Assembly: GCA_934255485.1 (NCBI GenBank)
Contig: CAKQOG010000005.1
Coordinates: 1 to 64,000 of the forward strand
DNA length: 64,000 bases
From: an uncultured Prevotellamassilia sp.
GTDB lineage: Bacteria; Bacteroidota; Bacteroidia; Bacteroidales; Bacteroidaceae
Reading direction: 5' to 3'
This document shows, in pieces, positions 35,408-45,064 of this stretch. How positions within the stretch are numbered: the first letter of the stretch is position 1; each line of letters begins with the position of its first letter. The position numbers were made by a program, and so were the translations under genes. The notes beneath the pieces were generated by a model. The model had not been told where the DNA came from and ran no database searches. It worked only from the letters and a program-made list of their open reading frames with translations.

Positions 35408-37745
35408 CCAATTTATCATATCGCTTAGTGCACTCTCGCTATTTTCCTATGCAGATGCATTGGCACAAAGCAAAGGGCGCATTGTTGATGCACAAGGCGA
35501 AGGTATTGCATTTGCCAATGTTGTGGCACTATCAAAGACCGATTCTACGGTTGTGGCTGCATGTGTAAGCAACGAAAAGGGTTATTACAAAATACCTACC
35601 CAAGCAAACGTTAAGTACGAACTTCTGCGCGTTTCGGCATTAGGTTATGAACCTTTATACTACAATTGCACCACACCTATTGAGCTATTGCAACTTACGC
35701 TGAAACCTTTAAAAGAGGTGGCTCTTGCTGAAGCAAACGTGGTGTATAAACGACCTGTGGCGCATATCGACAATGGTGCTATCGTGACCAACATACAGGA
35801 AACTACGCTTTCGAAGGTGGGCAATGCCGAGGACGTGTTGCGCCAAGTGCCTGGCATCATAAAGAAAAACGATAAAGACGGAACTATCGAAGTGATTGGT
35901 AGCGGAGAACCACAAGTGTACTTAAACGGCAGAATACTGCGCGACCTAAACGAACTTAAACAATTGCCAAGCGAAGACATCAAGTGTGTGGAAGTTATCA
36001 ACACTCCTGGTGCTAACTACGATGCATCAGTTAAAGCCGTTGTTAAAATAAAAACCATAAAGCGCAAAGGCGAGGGATGGGGGGTGAACTTATCTAACAA
36101 TTTTATGCAAGGTAAATACGCTTATAACCACACCAGTCTGCGCATTAACTACCAAAAGAACGGACTAAACGTTGCTGTTGGGGGCGAATATGGTAGGGGC
36201 AGATCGTATTGGATATCACAACTTGAACAGCAAACGCAAGCCAACGACACATTGTGGGTAATGCCTACGGTAAATCCCAGCATTAACAAGTTTGGATTCT
36301 TTAGAGAGTTTGCCGAAATCAACTACGACTTTAGCGATAAACACTCTGTAGGCATGCGCTATCAACTGAAAACTAATGCTAAATATCCCGCACAATGCAC
36401 GGTTGAAAGCGATGTTATGGCTAATGGTGAATACTACGACCGATTGGTTAATACCATATACACTGAAGACGATGACAAGCCTCAACATGCACTGAATGCC
36501 TACTACGTGGGGCAATGGGGAAAGGGCGAGTTTAGAATAGATGCCGACTTTTTTGCCAACGGAGGAAGCAATACAACACGCTACGACGAAAAGAGCGATT
36601 CGCACGAAAGCCGCAACTTCCCCACTATTAACGACACACGCAATAGGTTGGTTTATGCCAAGATGCAGTATGAGTGGCCATGGCTAAAAGGCAAGGTAAC
36701 AATAGGCGGACAATTTAACCATACTAACAGACATGATAACTACCATGTTGATAACGATCAGTATGGTGTGAGCAGTTCATCAACACATTTACTCGAAACT
36801 ACCGAGGCTACTTACGTGCAATATGCCACCATGATAGCTAAAAAGGTTAAGTTTTCTGCAGGCCTGCGTTATGAGCATTTACAACTGAAATATTACAACA
36901 ACGGTAAGTACATTGACGAACAATCACCTACTTATAACAACCTGTTCCCTTCACTAAATGCAGCTACGCAGTTGGGCAATCTACAATTGATGCTTGCCTA
37001 TACTTCACAAACTGATAGGCCTAGCTATAATCGTCTATCAAGCAACATGATATATGGCAACCGCTTTTTGCTTACATCGGGAAATCCCAATCTTAAAGCT
37101 GCTATAAAGCACAATATCAGCGTAACTGCCGTGTATAATTGGGTGCAATTTAATTTAAAATTTAACCACACTAAAGACGACATTATTTACTGGGGTAAAA
37201 AACTATCTGAAAACTCTAACATAACCAAAGTGTCTTTTATAAACCACAACACATCCAACTTGGATGCAAGCGTGATGATGTCGCCTAAAATTAAATTTTG
37301 GAACCCTACAGTGGTGCTTAATTTAACCAAAGACTTCTTTAATTCTGAACCTTTATTAGGACATAAATTGAAGCAAAATCCCATACTCTATGCCGACTTT
37401 ACAAACACGTTTAGTCTACCTAAGGGCTATGATTTTACGATAGATTATAGTCTGACAACAAGGGGCGCGATGCAGAATGTACGTATGTATAAAGTGGTAC
37501 ATTACCTTGAATGCTACCTCAGTAAGTCGTTCTTAAAGGACGCTCTTACACTCACCATCGGAGGCAACGATTTGCTGAAAAAATCAAACTCTAAAAACCG
37601 AATTTACATGGACAACACCCAGATATTTCAATCGGGATATGGCGACACACGCAATTTTTATCTGAAACTGAATTACACCTTTAACGCTATGCGCAACAAG
37701 TATAAGAGCGACAGTGATGTGAACGAAGTAATTAAACGTTTGTAG
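35394..37745 (+). CDS. Outer-membrane beta-barrel receptor (TonB-receptor-like, OMP_b-brl_3 type) with regulatory-like N-terminal domain
   Basis: 783 residues. Signal peptide (about 1-24, ending ALA|Q), a carboxypeptidase-regulatory-like domain (about 25-110, SKGRIVDAQGEGIAFANV), a plug-like segment (about 125-225, with DVLRQVPGI and VYLNGR) and a large barrel. This family has the TonB-receptor fold but differs from SusC. The start codon lies inside the GntR gene and the terminator follows the stop, so it is the last gene of the ABC operon. That ties an outer-membrane component to the inner-membrane transporter. Possible roles include envelope-stress defence or peptide uptake; the ligand is unknown. 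Confidence 0.88.
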   Translation: MKIHNQFIISLSALSLFSYADALAQSKGRIVDAQGEGIAFANVVALSKTDSTVVAACVSNEKGYYKIPTQANVKYELLRVSALGYEPLYYNCTTPIELLQLTLKPLKEVALAEANVVYKRPVAHIDNGAIVTNIQETTLSKVGNAEDVLRQVPGIIKKNDKDGTIEVIGSGEPQVYLNGRILRDLNELKQLPSEDIKCVEVINTPGANYDASVKAVVKIKTIKRKGEGWGVNLSNNFMQGKYAYNHTSLRINYQKNGLNVAVGGEYGRGRSYWISQLEQQTQANDTLWVMPTVNPSINKFGFFREFAEINYDFSDKHSVGMRYQLKTNAKYPAQCTVESDVMANGEYYDRLVNTIYTEDDDKPQHALNAYYVGQWGKGEFRIDADFFANGGSNTTRYDEKSDSHESRNFPTINDTRNRLVYAKMQYEWPWLKGKVTIGGQFNHTNRHDNYHVDNDQYGVSSSSTHLLETTEATYVQYATMIAKKVKFSAGLRYEHLQLKYYNNGKYIDEQSPTYNNLFPSLNAATQLGNLQLMLAYTSQTDRPSYNRLSSNMIYGNRFLLTSGNPNLKAAIKHNISVTAVYNWVQFNLKFNHTKDDIIYWGKKLSENSNITKVSFINHNTSNLDASVMMSPKIKFWNPTVVLNLTKDFFNSEPLLGHKLKQNPILYADFTNTFSLPKGYDFTIDYSLTTRGAMQNVRMYKVVHYLECYLSKSFLKDALTLTIGGNDLLKKSNSKNRIYMDNTQIFQSGYGDTRNFYLKLNYTFNAMRNKYKSDSDVNEVIKRL

Positions 37746-37803
37746 AACATACTTATTAAGCCAGGCAAATGATAACCTTTATTTAAGCGCCAACTTAATA
37801 GCA

Positions 37804-37837
37804 AAAGCACCATTTGCCCTTGGGCAAATGGTGCTTT
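37804..37837. terminator. Bidirectional terminator between the receptor and GH20 genes
   Basis: AAAGCACCATTTGCCC is perfectly inverted after TT as GGGCAAATGGTGCTTT. It serves the receptor operon (plus) and the convergent GH20 gene (minus), about 30-60 bases from each stop codon. Confidence 0.9.
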
Positions 37838-37868
37838 ATTCGTTATTATTTTACGCAATTATCGTTTG

Positions 37869-40800
37869 TTATTTCACGATAATCTTTTTACCATTTACAA
37901 TATAGATGCCTTGCTGACCTATGTGTTGTAAACGGCGTCCTTGAAGGTCGTAAATGCTCTGATTTGCATTGTTATCATCTGAAATAACGGTATTAACACC
38001 TTCGGTAATTTTAGTGTATTTTGCCGTGATATCCAGATAACCTTCTACTATATTATTGAAGTCTTCGTTACCCGTTGTTGCAGTGAGCACATAGCCACTA
38101 TACAATGGTAGGAGCAAGGTGTAAACATCGCCTGCTTTTACAAGCGTAGTGCTCTTATCTAACACGTTTTCGTCATCATCAACACAAGTAATCTTTACGG
38201 TGTAGTAAGGTTGTGCGTAGAATGTTGAAATACGAATGGGGTGACCTGTTCCGCCATTCCAACCTACGAGGTTGCCATTTTCTGCACCATCCCAATACAT
38301 GCCGTTAGAGCCTTTAATGTTCCATGTTTCGCCATCACTATTGAGATTAAAGGTGAAACTTTCGCCCGATGTTTTGCTTGCAGTTGTTGGCTGTGAGCGT
38401 TGCAATGCGGGAATATATACATTTAAATACTCGTTCTCTACCTTAAATTTTTTTCCACTTCCAGTAAGTGTCCATACAGCATTTGGTTTCAAATCTACAT
38501 TGCTAATGGCACGATTAACGTTCATGTTATCTTCTACCAATCTGTAGCCCGAACGTCCGCTTGCTGTAGTGGCATCATAAATTAGATAGCTCTTTCCACT
38601 TTCGATTTTGGTTACGATAGCTCCCACTTTCTTTACACCTGTAAGGGCATCTGTGGTAAACTCAACATTGATTGTTACGTCTGCTGTAGGCGTAAGTACA
38701 TCACCATTGGTTGCATCTGCTTTCTTCAACTCATAATATTTGGGTGTGGGCAGAGATACGGTATATTGTTCGCCAACATTGCATGCAGTTTCTACATCAT
38801 CAATGATTGCACCCTTATCATCTGTGCAGTGATAAACAATGGCATAAGCCACACGTTTGTAGGTTACTTTATATATATTTTCGCCAACAGACTCTATGCT
38901 TACAAACTGTGTGTTCTTGAATGTTGGGCACTCTTTAGCCGTAATTTCTGCAACCGAAGCAGGAACACTCTTTCGGATTGTACCTAAGTTATTGCCCTTG
39001 TCGTCTACACACTTAAAAGTTGTTACCTTTACTTCTTGAGCAGTCCATTCTGAGCCTTGTCCGCGTGCAGCGTCATACGATGCTCCATTAATAGTAGAGC
39101 CTGCATACACTTCGCCAGAGGGGAGTGGGAAAAGGCTCTTGCCGTCAATCTTTACACGTAGGTCTTTGTAAGCAGGTACGTAACTCAAGGTGATCGTTGC
39201 AGATGTACTCTTATCAAGCGATACAGGATAACCTTTCTGACTAACATAGCTACCTGCAGTTGCTATGTAACGACCAGTAGTAGCATTCTTTAGTTTCAAC
39301 GATTGAGAGCCATCAGCATTAACTGTTGCCTCTTCAACAATCCATGCATTGGCAGCATCATCTGCCGTACTATGAATGAGGTTAGAGGCATTTGCTTTAT
39401 CTGCAATAGCAGTAGCCTCAAATCCGTCTACAGCATTGCTAAATGTATAAGTCTTACCCTCTTTTAGATAGTCAAACGTAACAACTGTTCCCGTGTTCTG
39501 ACCGTAATCCTCAAGTGGAGAGAACTCCCATTGTCCACCAGCACCATCATTGGGTTTGCCATACAAATTTACAGCAAGACCTTGTCCCGACATTGAAGAG
39601 TTAAGATATTGTCCACTCACCTTGTCGCTCTCTATAGAGTAGTAGTAATTGCTGCCTTTAGTTCCGTAGGCACCTGTTCCAAGTTGAAAGTTATAGTATT
39701 TTTTACTGTTGTCGTAGCTCCAGCGTCCAGTTGTTGATGTTGCCGAAGGATTAGGCTTTAATGAACCATTAGGTTGCGCTTTACATACCAAAGCAAAATG
39801 ACCCTTATTGTTAGGATCTTCCTCAATGCTCCACCATTGGTTATCGTAGTTAGCATCGCCTTCGCTTGCCTGTGTGTTCGTCCAAATAACGCCTACTTTT
39901 GCACCTTTACTGCTATTTTGGCTGATGAGTGATGAGCCTTCTGCCAAGAGTTCAATGCATCTGCCTTTGCGCGTTGCATCAGTACCACCAGAGATTATGC
40001 GGTAGTAGTATTTTTTATCAGGAGTATTGGCAAAAGGGTAGTTGATTTCGGTTGGAGGATTAGTAGATTGACCAAGCATCTTATACTTACAGTAGCGATA
40101 ATTGCCATAATTAAGCAATGTAGTATCAGCCGTCATTCGCTTTTGGAAATCGCTAAAATCTTTGCGAGCTTGTGGTGTCCATCCGTTTTCAGCTATTGCC
40201 AACAGACGAGGCAACGCAAGCCATTCCATATACTTTGCATCCGACACGTGCTCTGTCCAGAAGGTTCCTTGCACACCATAACTTGTGGCTGCAGGTGGGT
40301 TTGTTTCATAGGTTTTTTGCACATTATCTGTGCCATCGCCCGCACCTGGAGGGTCGAGTTCACTATTACCTTGTTTGCGATTGATGTAATAAGGTCCCCA
40401 TGGAGTATATATGCTTGGCAAACCAAGTTTGTTTGCTTTAGTTACAGCTGCCTCAGGACCTGTCCAGCAAAATACGGTAGCACCCGTAGCTTTCATAAGT
40501 TTAAGGTCGGCTCCACTTGCAGTAATAGCTTCGTTCCAAACGGCAAGTTTACGACCCTTCGATTTTACAAAATCAGCCATTTCTTTAATAAAGTGGCTTT
40601 GCAATTGGCGATAGTCAGTAAGCCCAAGTTTGGCATACATTTCTTGGCATTCCTTATTGTTTTTCCATGCACTAACAGGGCACTCATCACCACCAATATG
40701 TATATATTCGCTAGGGAACATGTCAATTAATTCGCTCAAAATATCCTTAGTGAATTGCACCGCATTAGGGTTTGCCACATTCATCACATCAGGATAGATG

Positions 40801-41708
40801 CCACCATCTATCTGCACTGTATGTGTTTCTTGTGGTGTACAGCTAAACTCTGGATAAGCGGCAAGTGCAGCACAGAAGTGTCCTGGCATATCAATCTCTG
40901 GTATCACTTCTATATGGCGAGCCTTTGCATAAGCAACCACATCCTTTATTTGCTCTTGAGTATAAAAATAAGGACCATATGGCTTGTTAATCCAATACTG
41001 TGTGCGTTCGTCCATATCGGTGAAACGACTGTTTGGAGCCATGCTTGCAACTGAGGTGAGTTTTGGGTATTTTTTGATTTCTACGCGCCATCCTTGGTCG
41101 TCACTTAAATGCCAATGAAACGCATTGAGCTTGTAGTACGACATAACATCTATCATGCGTTTCACCTCTTCTATTGTAAAGAAGTGACGTGAAACATCGA
41201 GCATAAAACCACGATAAGCAAAGCGAGGTTCATCAGTTATGCTTACTCTTGGCAGTGAAAGTGAAGTAATCTTAGCATCTTTCACTCCAGCCATAACGTT
41301 GGCAGGAAGCATTTTTTTGATGCTTTGAAAGGCATAGTAAAAACCTAATGCACTCTTTGCCTGAACACTTACACCTGTGGTTGTTACATTTATTTTATAC
41401 CCACCTTCTTTCAGTGTGTTTGAGGAGGGTAACAACGATACTTGCACAAGGGCATTCGCATCATCAGCAGCTACAATAACGCTATTACCTGTGGCATATT
41501 GGTAGTCATTGGCAAATTTATTTACCTCGTTTATCGACAATTCGTCGAGCGAAGTGTAACTGATTGTAAACTGTGAAGGCAATGGTAATACGCCAGACTT
41601 TACGGTCATTGTTTTAGGTCGTGGCGTAAGATTTACAAACGACTGTGCCCATGTTGTAAACGGCAACAACGAAAGTAACATCAAAAAACAAAGTAAACGA
41701 TGTTTCAT
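37869..41708 (-). CDS. Secreted multidomain beta-N-acetylhexosaminidase (GH20)
   Basis: 1279 residues from the ATG at 41708; the frame continues upstream, but only here does it begin with a signal peptide (MKHRLLCFLML…TTWA|Q), and the -7 box rules out the longer start. Residues of about 25-145 are the GH20 N-terminal domain and about 150-500 the catalytic barrel; the catalytic pair is Asp341-Glu342 in HIGGDECP. Then follow a ricin/trefoil-like segment (about 560-720), further beta-rich regions, and three MucBP-like repeats (each starting with a CVDD or CTDD pattern). The last 30 residues (YDLQGRR…GIYIVNGKK) resemble a Prevotella-type C-terminal sorting region. It releases terminal GlcNAc/GalNAc from host glycans. 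Confidence 0.92.
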   Translation of the reverse strand: MKHRLLCFLMLLSLLPFTTWAQSFVNLTPRPKTMTVKSGVLPLPSQFTISYTSLDELSINEVNKFANDYQYATGNSVIVAADDANALVQVSLLPSSNTLKEGGYKINVTTTGVSVQAKSALGFYYAFQSIKKMLPANVMAGVKDAKITSLSLPRVSITDEPRFAYRGFMLDVSRHFFTIEEVKRMIDVMSYYKLNAFHWHLSDDQGWRVEIKKYPKLTSVASMAPNSRFTDMDERTQYWINKPYGPYFYTQEQIKDVVAYAKARHIEVIPEIDMPGHFCAALAAYPEFSCTPQETHTVQIDGGIYPDVMNVANPNAVQFTKDILSELIDMFPSEYIHIGGDECPVSAWKNNKECQEMYAKLGLTDYRQLQSHFIKEMADFVKSKGRKLAVWNEAITASGADLKLMKATGATVFCWTGPEAAVTKANKLGLPSIYTPWGPYYINRKQGNSELDPPGAGDGTDNVQKTYETNPPAATSYGVQGTFWTEHVSDAKYMEWLALPRLLAIAENGWTPQARKDFSDFQKRMTADTTLLNYGNYRYCKYKMLGQSTNPPTEINYPFANTPDKKYYYRIISGGTDATRKGRCIELLAEGSSLISQNSSKGAKVGVIWTNTQASEGDANYDNQWWSIEEDPNNKGHFALVCKAQPNGSLKPNPSATSTTGRWSYDNSKKYYNFQLGTGAYGTKGSNYYYSIESDKVSGQYLNSSMSGQGLAVNLYGKPNDGAGGQWEFSPLEDYGQNTGTVVTFDYLKEGKTYTFSNAVDGFEATAIADKANASNLIHSTADDAANAWIVEEATVNADGSQSLKLKNATTGRYIATAGSYVSQKGYPVSLDKSTSATITLSYVPAYKDLRVKIDGKSLFPLPSGEVYAGSTINGASYDAARGQGSEWTAQEVKVTTFKCVDDKGNNLGTIRKSVPASVAEITAKECPTFKNTQFVSIESVGENIYKVTYKRVAYAIVYHCTDDKGAIIDDVETACNVGEQYTVSLPTPKYYELKKADATNGDVLTPTADVTINVEFTTDALTGVKKVGAIVTKIESGKSYLIYDATTASGRSGYRLVEDNMNVNRAISNVDLKPNAVWTLTGSGKKFKVENEYLNVYIPALQRSQPTTASKTSGESFTFNLNSDGETWNIKGSNGMYWDGAENGNLVGWNGGTGHPIRISTFYAQPYYTVKITCVDDDENVLDKSTTLVKAGDVYTLLLPLYSGYVLTATTGNEDFNNIVEGYLDITAKYTKITEGVNTVISDDNNANQSIYDLQGRRLQHIGQQGIYIVNGKKIIVK

Positions 41709-41747
41709 GTTTTTCTTTTTTGTATTAATTATTAGTGAGTTTATAGG

Positions 41748-41755
41748 CAAAGATA
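41748..41755 (-). promoter_or_regulatory. -7 box of the GH20 gene
   Basis: TATCTTTG on the minus strand. It ends 40 bases before the ATG at 41708 and covers the position of the longer frame's start codon, which therefore cannot be used. Confidence 0.6.
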
Positions 41756-41812
41756 AATAAATGCTTGTGAATGTGCAACTTTAAAAGGTATGTTTAAAGT
41801 TGAAAGCATATA

Positions 41813-41881
41813 AAAAGCTCGTGAACACGCAACGAGCACCCCTTGATATGAGAGTTTCGTTTATCGTATTCACGAACTTTT
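41813..41881 (-). terminator. Terminator of the minus-strand MATE-MenA-peptidase run
   Basis: AAAAGCTCGTGAA pairs with TTCACGAACTTTT (12 of 13) across a long loop of about 43 bases; on the minus strand it is followed by TTTTTATA. The loop contains a second weaker stem (GCTCGT / ACGAGC). Confidence 0.6.
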
Positions 41882-41916
41882 GACTTGGCTATATTAGTCT
41901 GCCACCATCCTTGTTA

Positions 41917-42600
41917 TTAATCATTATCACGGTTTCCACCCATAAATATTAGTATATAATATACCAATGTTGCCAACGAGCTAAGTGCTGCCACCACATA
42001 GGTATAAGCAGCCGACCGAAGGGCAGAAACAGCCATAGGATGTTCATAATTCGACGTGATACCTGCACTTTCAAGCCACTTTGTTGCACGTCGAGAAGCG
42101 TCTATTTCTACTGGTAAAGTGATGAAACTAAATAGTGTTGTCAGAGCAAATAAGACAATACCCAATAGCAATATTGAGGGCATAACATGTACGAGCAAGA
42201 TACCTGCCAACAACACCCATTGCACCCAATTAGAGGCAAACGATACTACTGGAACCAATGCCGAACGCATGGTGAGCGGACCATAAGCCACTGCATGTTG
42301 CACTGCATGTCCACACTCGTGGGCTGCAACTGCGGCTGCAGCCACCGAACAACCATTATAAACGGCAGGCGAAAGGTTCACCGTGGCATTGGTTGGATTG
42401 TAATGATCTGTTAGATAACCAGGTGTGCTTGTCACCGTTACATTGTAGATGCCATTATCGCGAAGCATTTTCTCTGCCACCTCGCGTCCTGTCATGCCTG
42501 ACGATAATTGCACATTCGAGAATTTCTTGAATTTACTGTTTAGATTAGCTTGCACAATGTAGCTTACAAGCGCAATAGCTATAAAGAGAATGAGATACAT
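41917..42600 (-). CDS. Membrane-anchored neutral zinc metallopeptidase (Zn_peptidase_2 family)
   Basis: 227 residues from the ATG at 42600 (the 20 residues upstream in frame do not fit the family). The protein begins with a hydrophobic segment, MYLILFIAIALVSYIV. The zinc site HEXXH is present as AAHECGHAVQHA. Two to three further transmembrane segments follow. Members are about 225-235 residues and of unknown substrate; the active site probably faces the cytoplasm or the membrane surface. It is the last gene of a six-gene minus-strand run, 85 bases after the flippase gene. Confidence 0.88.
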   Translation of the reverse strand: MYLILFIAIALVSYIVQANLNSKFKKFSNVQLSSGMTGREVAEKMLRDNGIYNVTVTSTPGYLTDHYNPTNATVNLSPAVYNGCSVAAAAVAAHECGHAVQHAVAYGPLTMRSALVPVVSFASNWVQWVLLAGILLVHVMPSILLLGIVLFALTTLFSFITLPVEIDASRRATKWLESAGITSNYEHPMAVSALRSAAYTYVVAALSSLATLVYYILIFMGGNRDND

Positions 42601-42685
42601 GATTGTTAGGAATATATTTCGATTTATGTTTTTGTTACATACAAAAAAATGTTGTGGCAAAACGTGCTTTTAGCAATAAGCATCG

Positions 42686-44143
42686 CTACTTTTTCTTTCC
42701 AAGTTTGCTCATTACAAAGTCCAAGCACTCGCTCATTATTTGTGCACCAAGCAGTCTGAGTAATGCCATGTATACCAAGGCGGCTACTACTATCTTAACC
42801 ACTATGCTAAAATAAACATTACCTGCCAACGGATTTGCTGCCCACCATGCCACTGCCATTGCCACAAGTGCTATCAATACAAAGGGCACGATGTCGCGTA
42901 GTGCATGATACAAAGGCAACTTTATGAGACGAAACACAAAATAGTGCCACACCAAGAGCCACAACGTATTGACAACTACGTATGCCACCACCATTGTTTC
43001 AACCCCATATGGATATAACACAAGTAGTAGCAACATCTGTACCAAACATTGTGCTATAGTATTCCACATAAATATATTGCTGCGTCCTTGACTCACTACA
43101 AAGTTTGAATAGAGCGAGGCTATGGGTACAAAGGCACCACCCACGCAGAGTATTTGCATAAGGTGAGCACTCACAAGCCACTTCGAAGTGATGGTGATGG
43201 TAATAAACTCGGGAGCTACAAGTGCCAAACCAAACAAACAGGGACACGAAAGAAAGGCCGTAAGTCGGAGCATCTTTCTAAACACGCGTTGCATACGTTC
43301 TGGCTCATCGTAAGACAAGCGAGCAAACAATGGCTGTGTAACACTCCACACCATGCCCGTGAGCATTGTATACCCCATACCTGTCCACTTGTTGGCTTGA
43401 TTGTAATATCCTACTGTTTTTTCGCCATAAAAACGGCCAAAAAATATGCTAAAAATATTGTTGTTGATGTGCGTAAAGATGTTTGTAGCAAGGAGTTTTG
43501 AACTAAATCCTATCATTCCACGCAATGGGCGGAGGTCTATGTGCCATGTGGGATGCCAGTCGGCAAACCACCAACTTCCTATCGTGAGCATTAGGCAGAA
43601 CACTATGTTCTGAATAGCTATGCCCCAATAAGCAAAGCCTTTCCATGCCAAAACCACACCTATTACACCCGAACAAACAAGCGCCACCATGGTGATAATA
43701 GCAGTTTCGCGCACACGCATATTGCGAAAGAGCCATGCACGCGGAGAGGTGTTGAGAGCCGATATAACAAAGCTCAAAAAAGACAAGCGAGCCAAGGGTA
43801 TCAAAGCTGGCTGCCTATACCATGTTGCTATGAGTGGAGCCGAAAAGAATAGCACCACATAAATGCTAACACTACACAACACATTAAACCAAAACACTGC
43901 ATTATAATCGGCATCAGTCACCACTTTTTTACGATTTAAGCCCGATATAAAGCCGCTTTCTTGCAATGCCGATGCTATGAGTGTAAAGATGGTAAGCATG
44001 CCCACCATACCATAATCGGCTGGCGAAAGCAAACGCCCCAAAAATATGCCAAACACAAGGTTTAAGGCTTGTTGTGCACCACTATTGATGCTTCCCCATA
44101 ACAAGCCATTGGCGGTTTTTTCTTTTAATGATTTTGCTGTCAT
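42686..44143 (-). CDS. Polysaccharide/lipopolysaccharide flippase (MOP superfamily, Wzx-like)
   Basis: 485 residues from the ATG at 44143; a longer frame would overlap the menA stop codon and adds no conserved sequence. It has 12-14 predicted transmembrane helices and the typical opening (LKEKTANGLLWGSINSGAQQ, GRLLSPADYGMVGM) of lipopolysaccharide-biosynthesis exporters. These proteins flip lipid-linked oligosaccharides across the inner membrane. No glycosyltransferase genes are adjacent, so it may be a stand-alone flippase for O-antigen, capsule or a lipid-linked glycan. It lies 19 bases downstream of menA. Confidence 0.87.
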   Translation of the reverse strand: MTAKSLKEKTANGLLWGSINSGAQQALNLVFGIFLGRLLSPADYGMVGMLTIFTLIASALQESGFISGLNRKKVVTDADYNAVFWFNVLCSVSIYVVLFFSAPLIATWYRQPALIPLARLSFLSFVISALNTSPRAWLFRNMRVRETAIITMVALVCSGVIGVVLAWKGFAYWGIAIQNIVFCLMLTIGSWWFADWHPTWHIDLRPLRGMIGFSSKLLATNIFTHINNNIFSIFFGRFYGEKTVGYYNQANKWTGMGYTMLTGMVWSVTQPLFARLSYDEPERMQRVFRKMLRLTAFLSCPCLFGLALVAPEFITITITSKWLVSAHLMQILCVGGAFVPIASLYSNFVVSQGRSNIFMWNTIAQCLVQMLLLLVLYPYGVETMVVAYVVVNTLWLLVWHYFVFRLIKLPLYHALRDIVPFVLIALVAMAVAWWAANPLAGNVYFSIVVKIVVAALVYMALLRLLGAQIMSECLDFVMSKLGKKK

Positions 44144-44162
44144 TCTGTGTGTAAAATAGGAT

Positions 44163-45023
44163 TTAGATGCACAAGGATATGGCAGTGAGCAATGCAAAGA
44201 TGAGCATATTGCGCGAGGTTTTTCCTAATATTGTGTTTAACTCGCGTCCCTTGTTTATTTGTAACATTTTGCGCCATGTTAGATAGTGTGGCACCAAATA
44301 GAAGAAGGGCAACACTGCCGTCCATTGATGGTCATAAAAGGCTGTAATAGCCACACACCCATAGCCCACTATGCCCAACAACAAGTAAAAAACACCCCCA
44401 AACCTTTCGCCCAACACCACGATAAGGGTGCGTTTACCGCTCACAGCATCTTGTTCGCGGTCGCGATAGTTATTGAGCACAAGCAAGGTGTCGGTAACAA
44501 GTCCACACCCTGCAGCAAGCCACCATGCCGATGGTGAAACGCTGAGTGCTTGTACATAGTAGGTGCCACAAACGGGCACAAAGCCGAAAAAAGCCAATAC
44601 AAGCAAGTCTCCACACCCCATGTAAGAGAGTAATGTGGTATAGAGAAAAGCAAACACTACGCATGCCACTCCTATGAGCACTAACCCCCATCCACCGTAG
44701 GGCAATAGGCAACAGCCCACTGCACAGGCGGCAATAAGCACAACCACAATACCCTTTTGCATAGCCTTGGGACTTATCCACCCTTGTGCACAAACTCTTT
44801 CTGGTCCCAAACGGTCGTCACGGTCGGTGCCTTTTTTGTAGTCGTAAAGGTCGTTAATAAAATTGGCTGCAACTTGCATCAATGCTGCAAAAATGCAACA
44901 TAACAACGATGGTATCCACCGTCCATGCCCTTCGTTAAAAGCCAAAGCTATGGCTGATACAACAGGTAGCAGAGCGGCCGTAAGCGTTTTAGGACGCGAA
45001 GCGAGTATCCAGTATTTTAGCAT
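44163..45023 (-). CDS. menA: 1,4-dihydroxy-2-naphthoate polyprenyltransferase
   Basis: 286 residues from the ATG at 45023 (MLKYWILASRPKTL). It is an integral UbiA-family prenyltransferase that joins a polyprenyl chain to dihydroxynaphthoate to make demethylmenaquinone. The first Asp-rich motif reads NDLYDYKKGTD; the second is in NNYRDREQD. The start RPKTLTAALLPV is characteristic of MenA. It sits inside an operon with no other menaquinone gene; the flippase follows 19 bases later and a secreted hypothetical precedes by 41 bases. Confidence 0.93.
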   Translation of the reverse strand: MLKYWILASRPKTLTAALLPVVSAIALAFNEGHGRWIPSLLCCIFAALMQVAANFINDLYDYKKGTDRDDRLGPERVCAQGWISPKAMQKGIVVVLIAACAVGCCLLPYGGWGLVLIGVACVVFAFLYTTLLSYMGCGDLLVLAFFGFVPVCGTYYVQALSVSPSAWWLAAGCGLVTDTLLVLNNYRDREQDAVSGKRTLIVVLGERFGGVFYLLLGIVGYGCVAITAFYDHQWTAVLPFFYLVPHYLTWRKMLQINKGRELNTILGKTSRNMLIFALLTAISLCI

Positions 45024-45064
45024 AAAAAATGATGGTTGAACAATATGAGTTAGCAGCAATTAGC

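Noticed and set aside
40068..40730. A 220-codon plus-strand frame opposite the GH20 gene
   Set aside because: It lies wholly within the conserved catalytic region of the hexosaminidase and has no start signals of its own.
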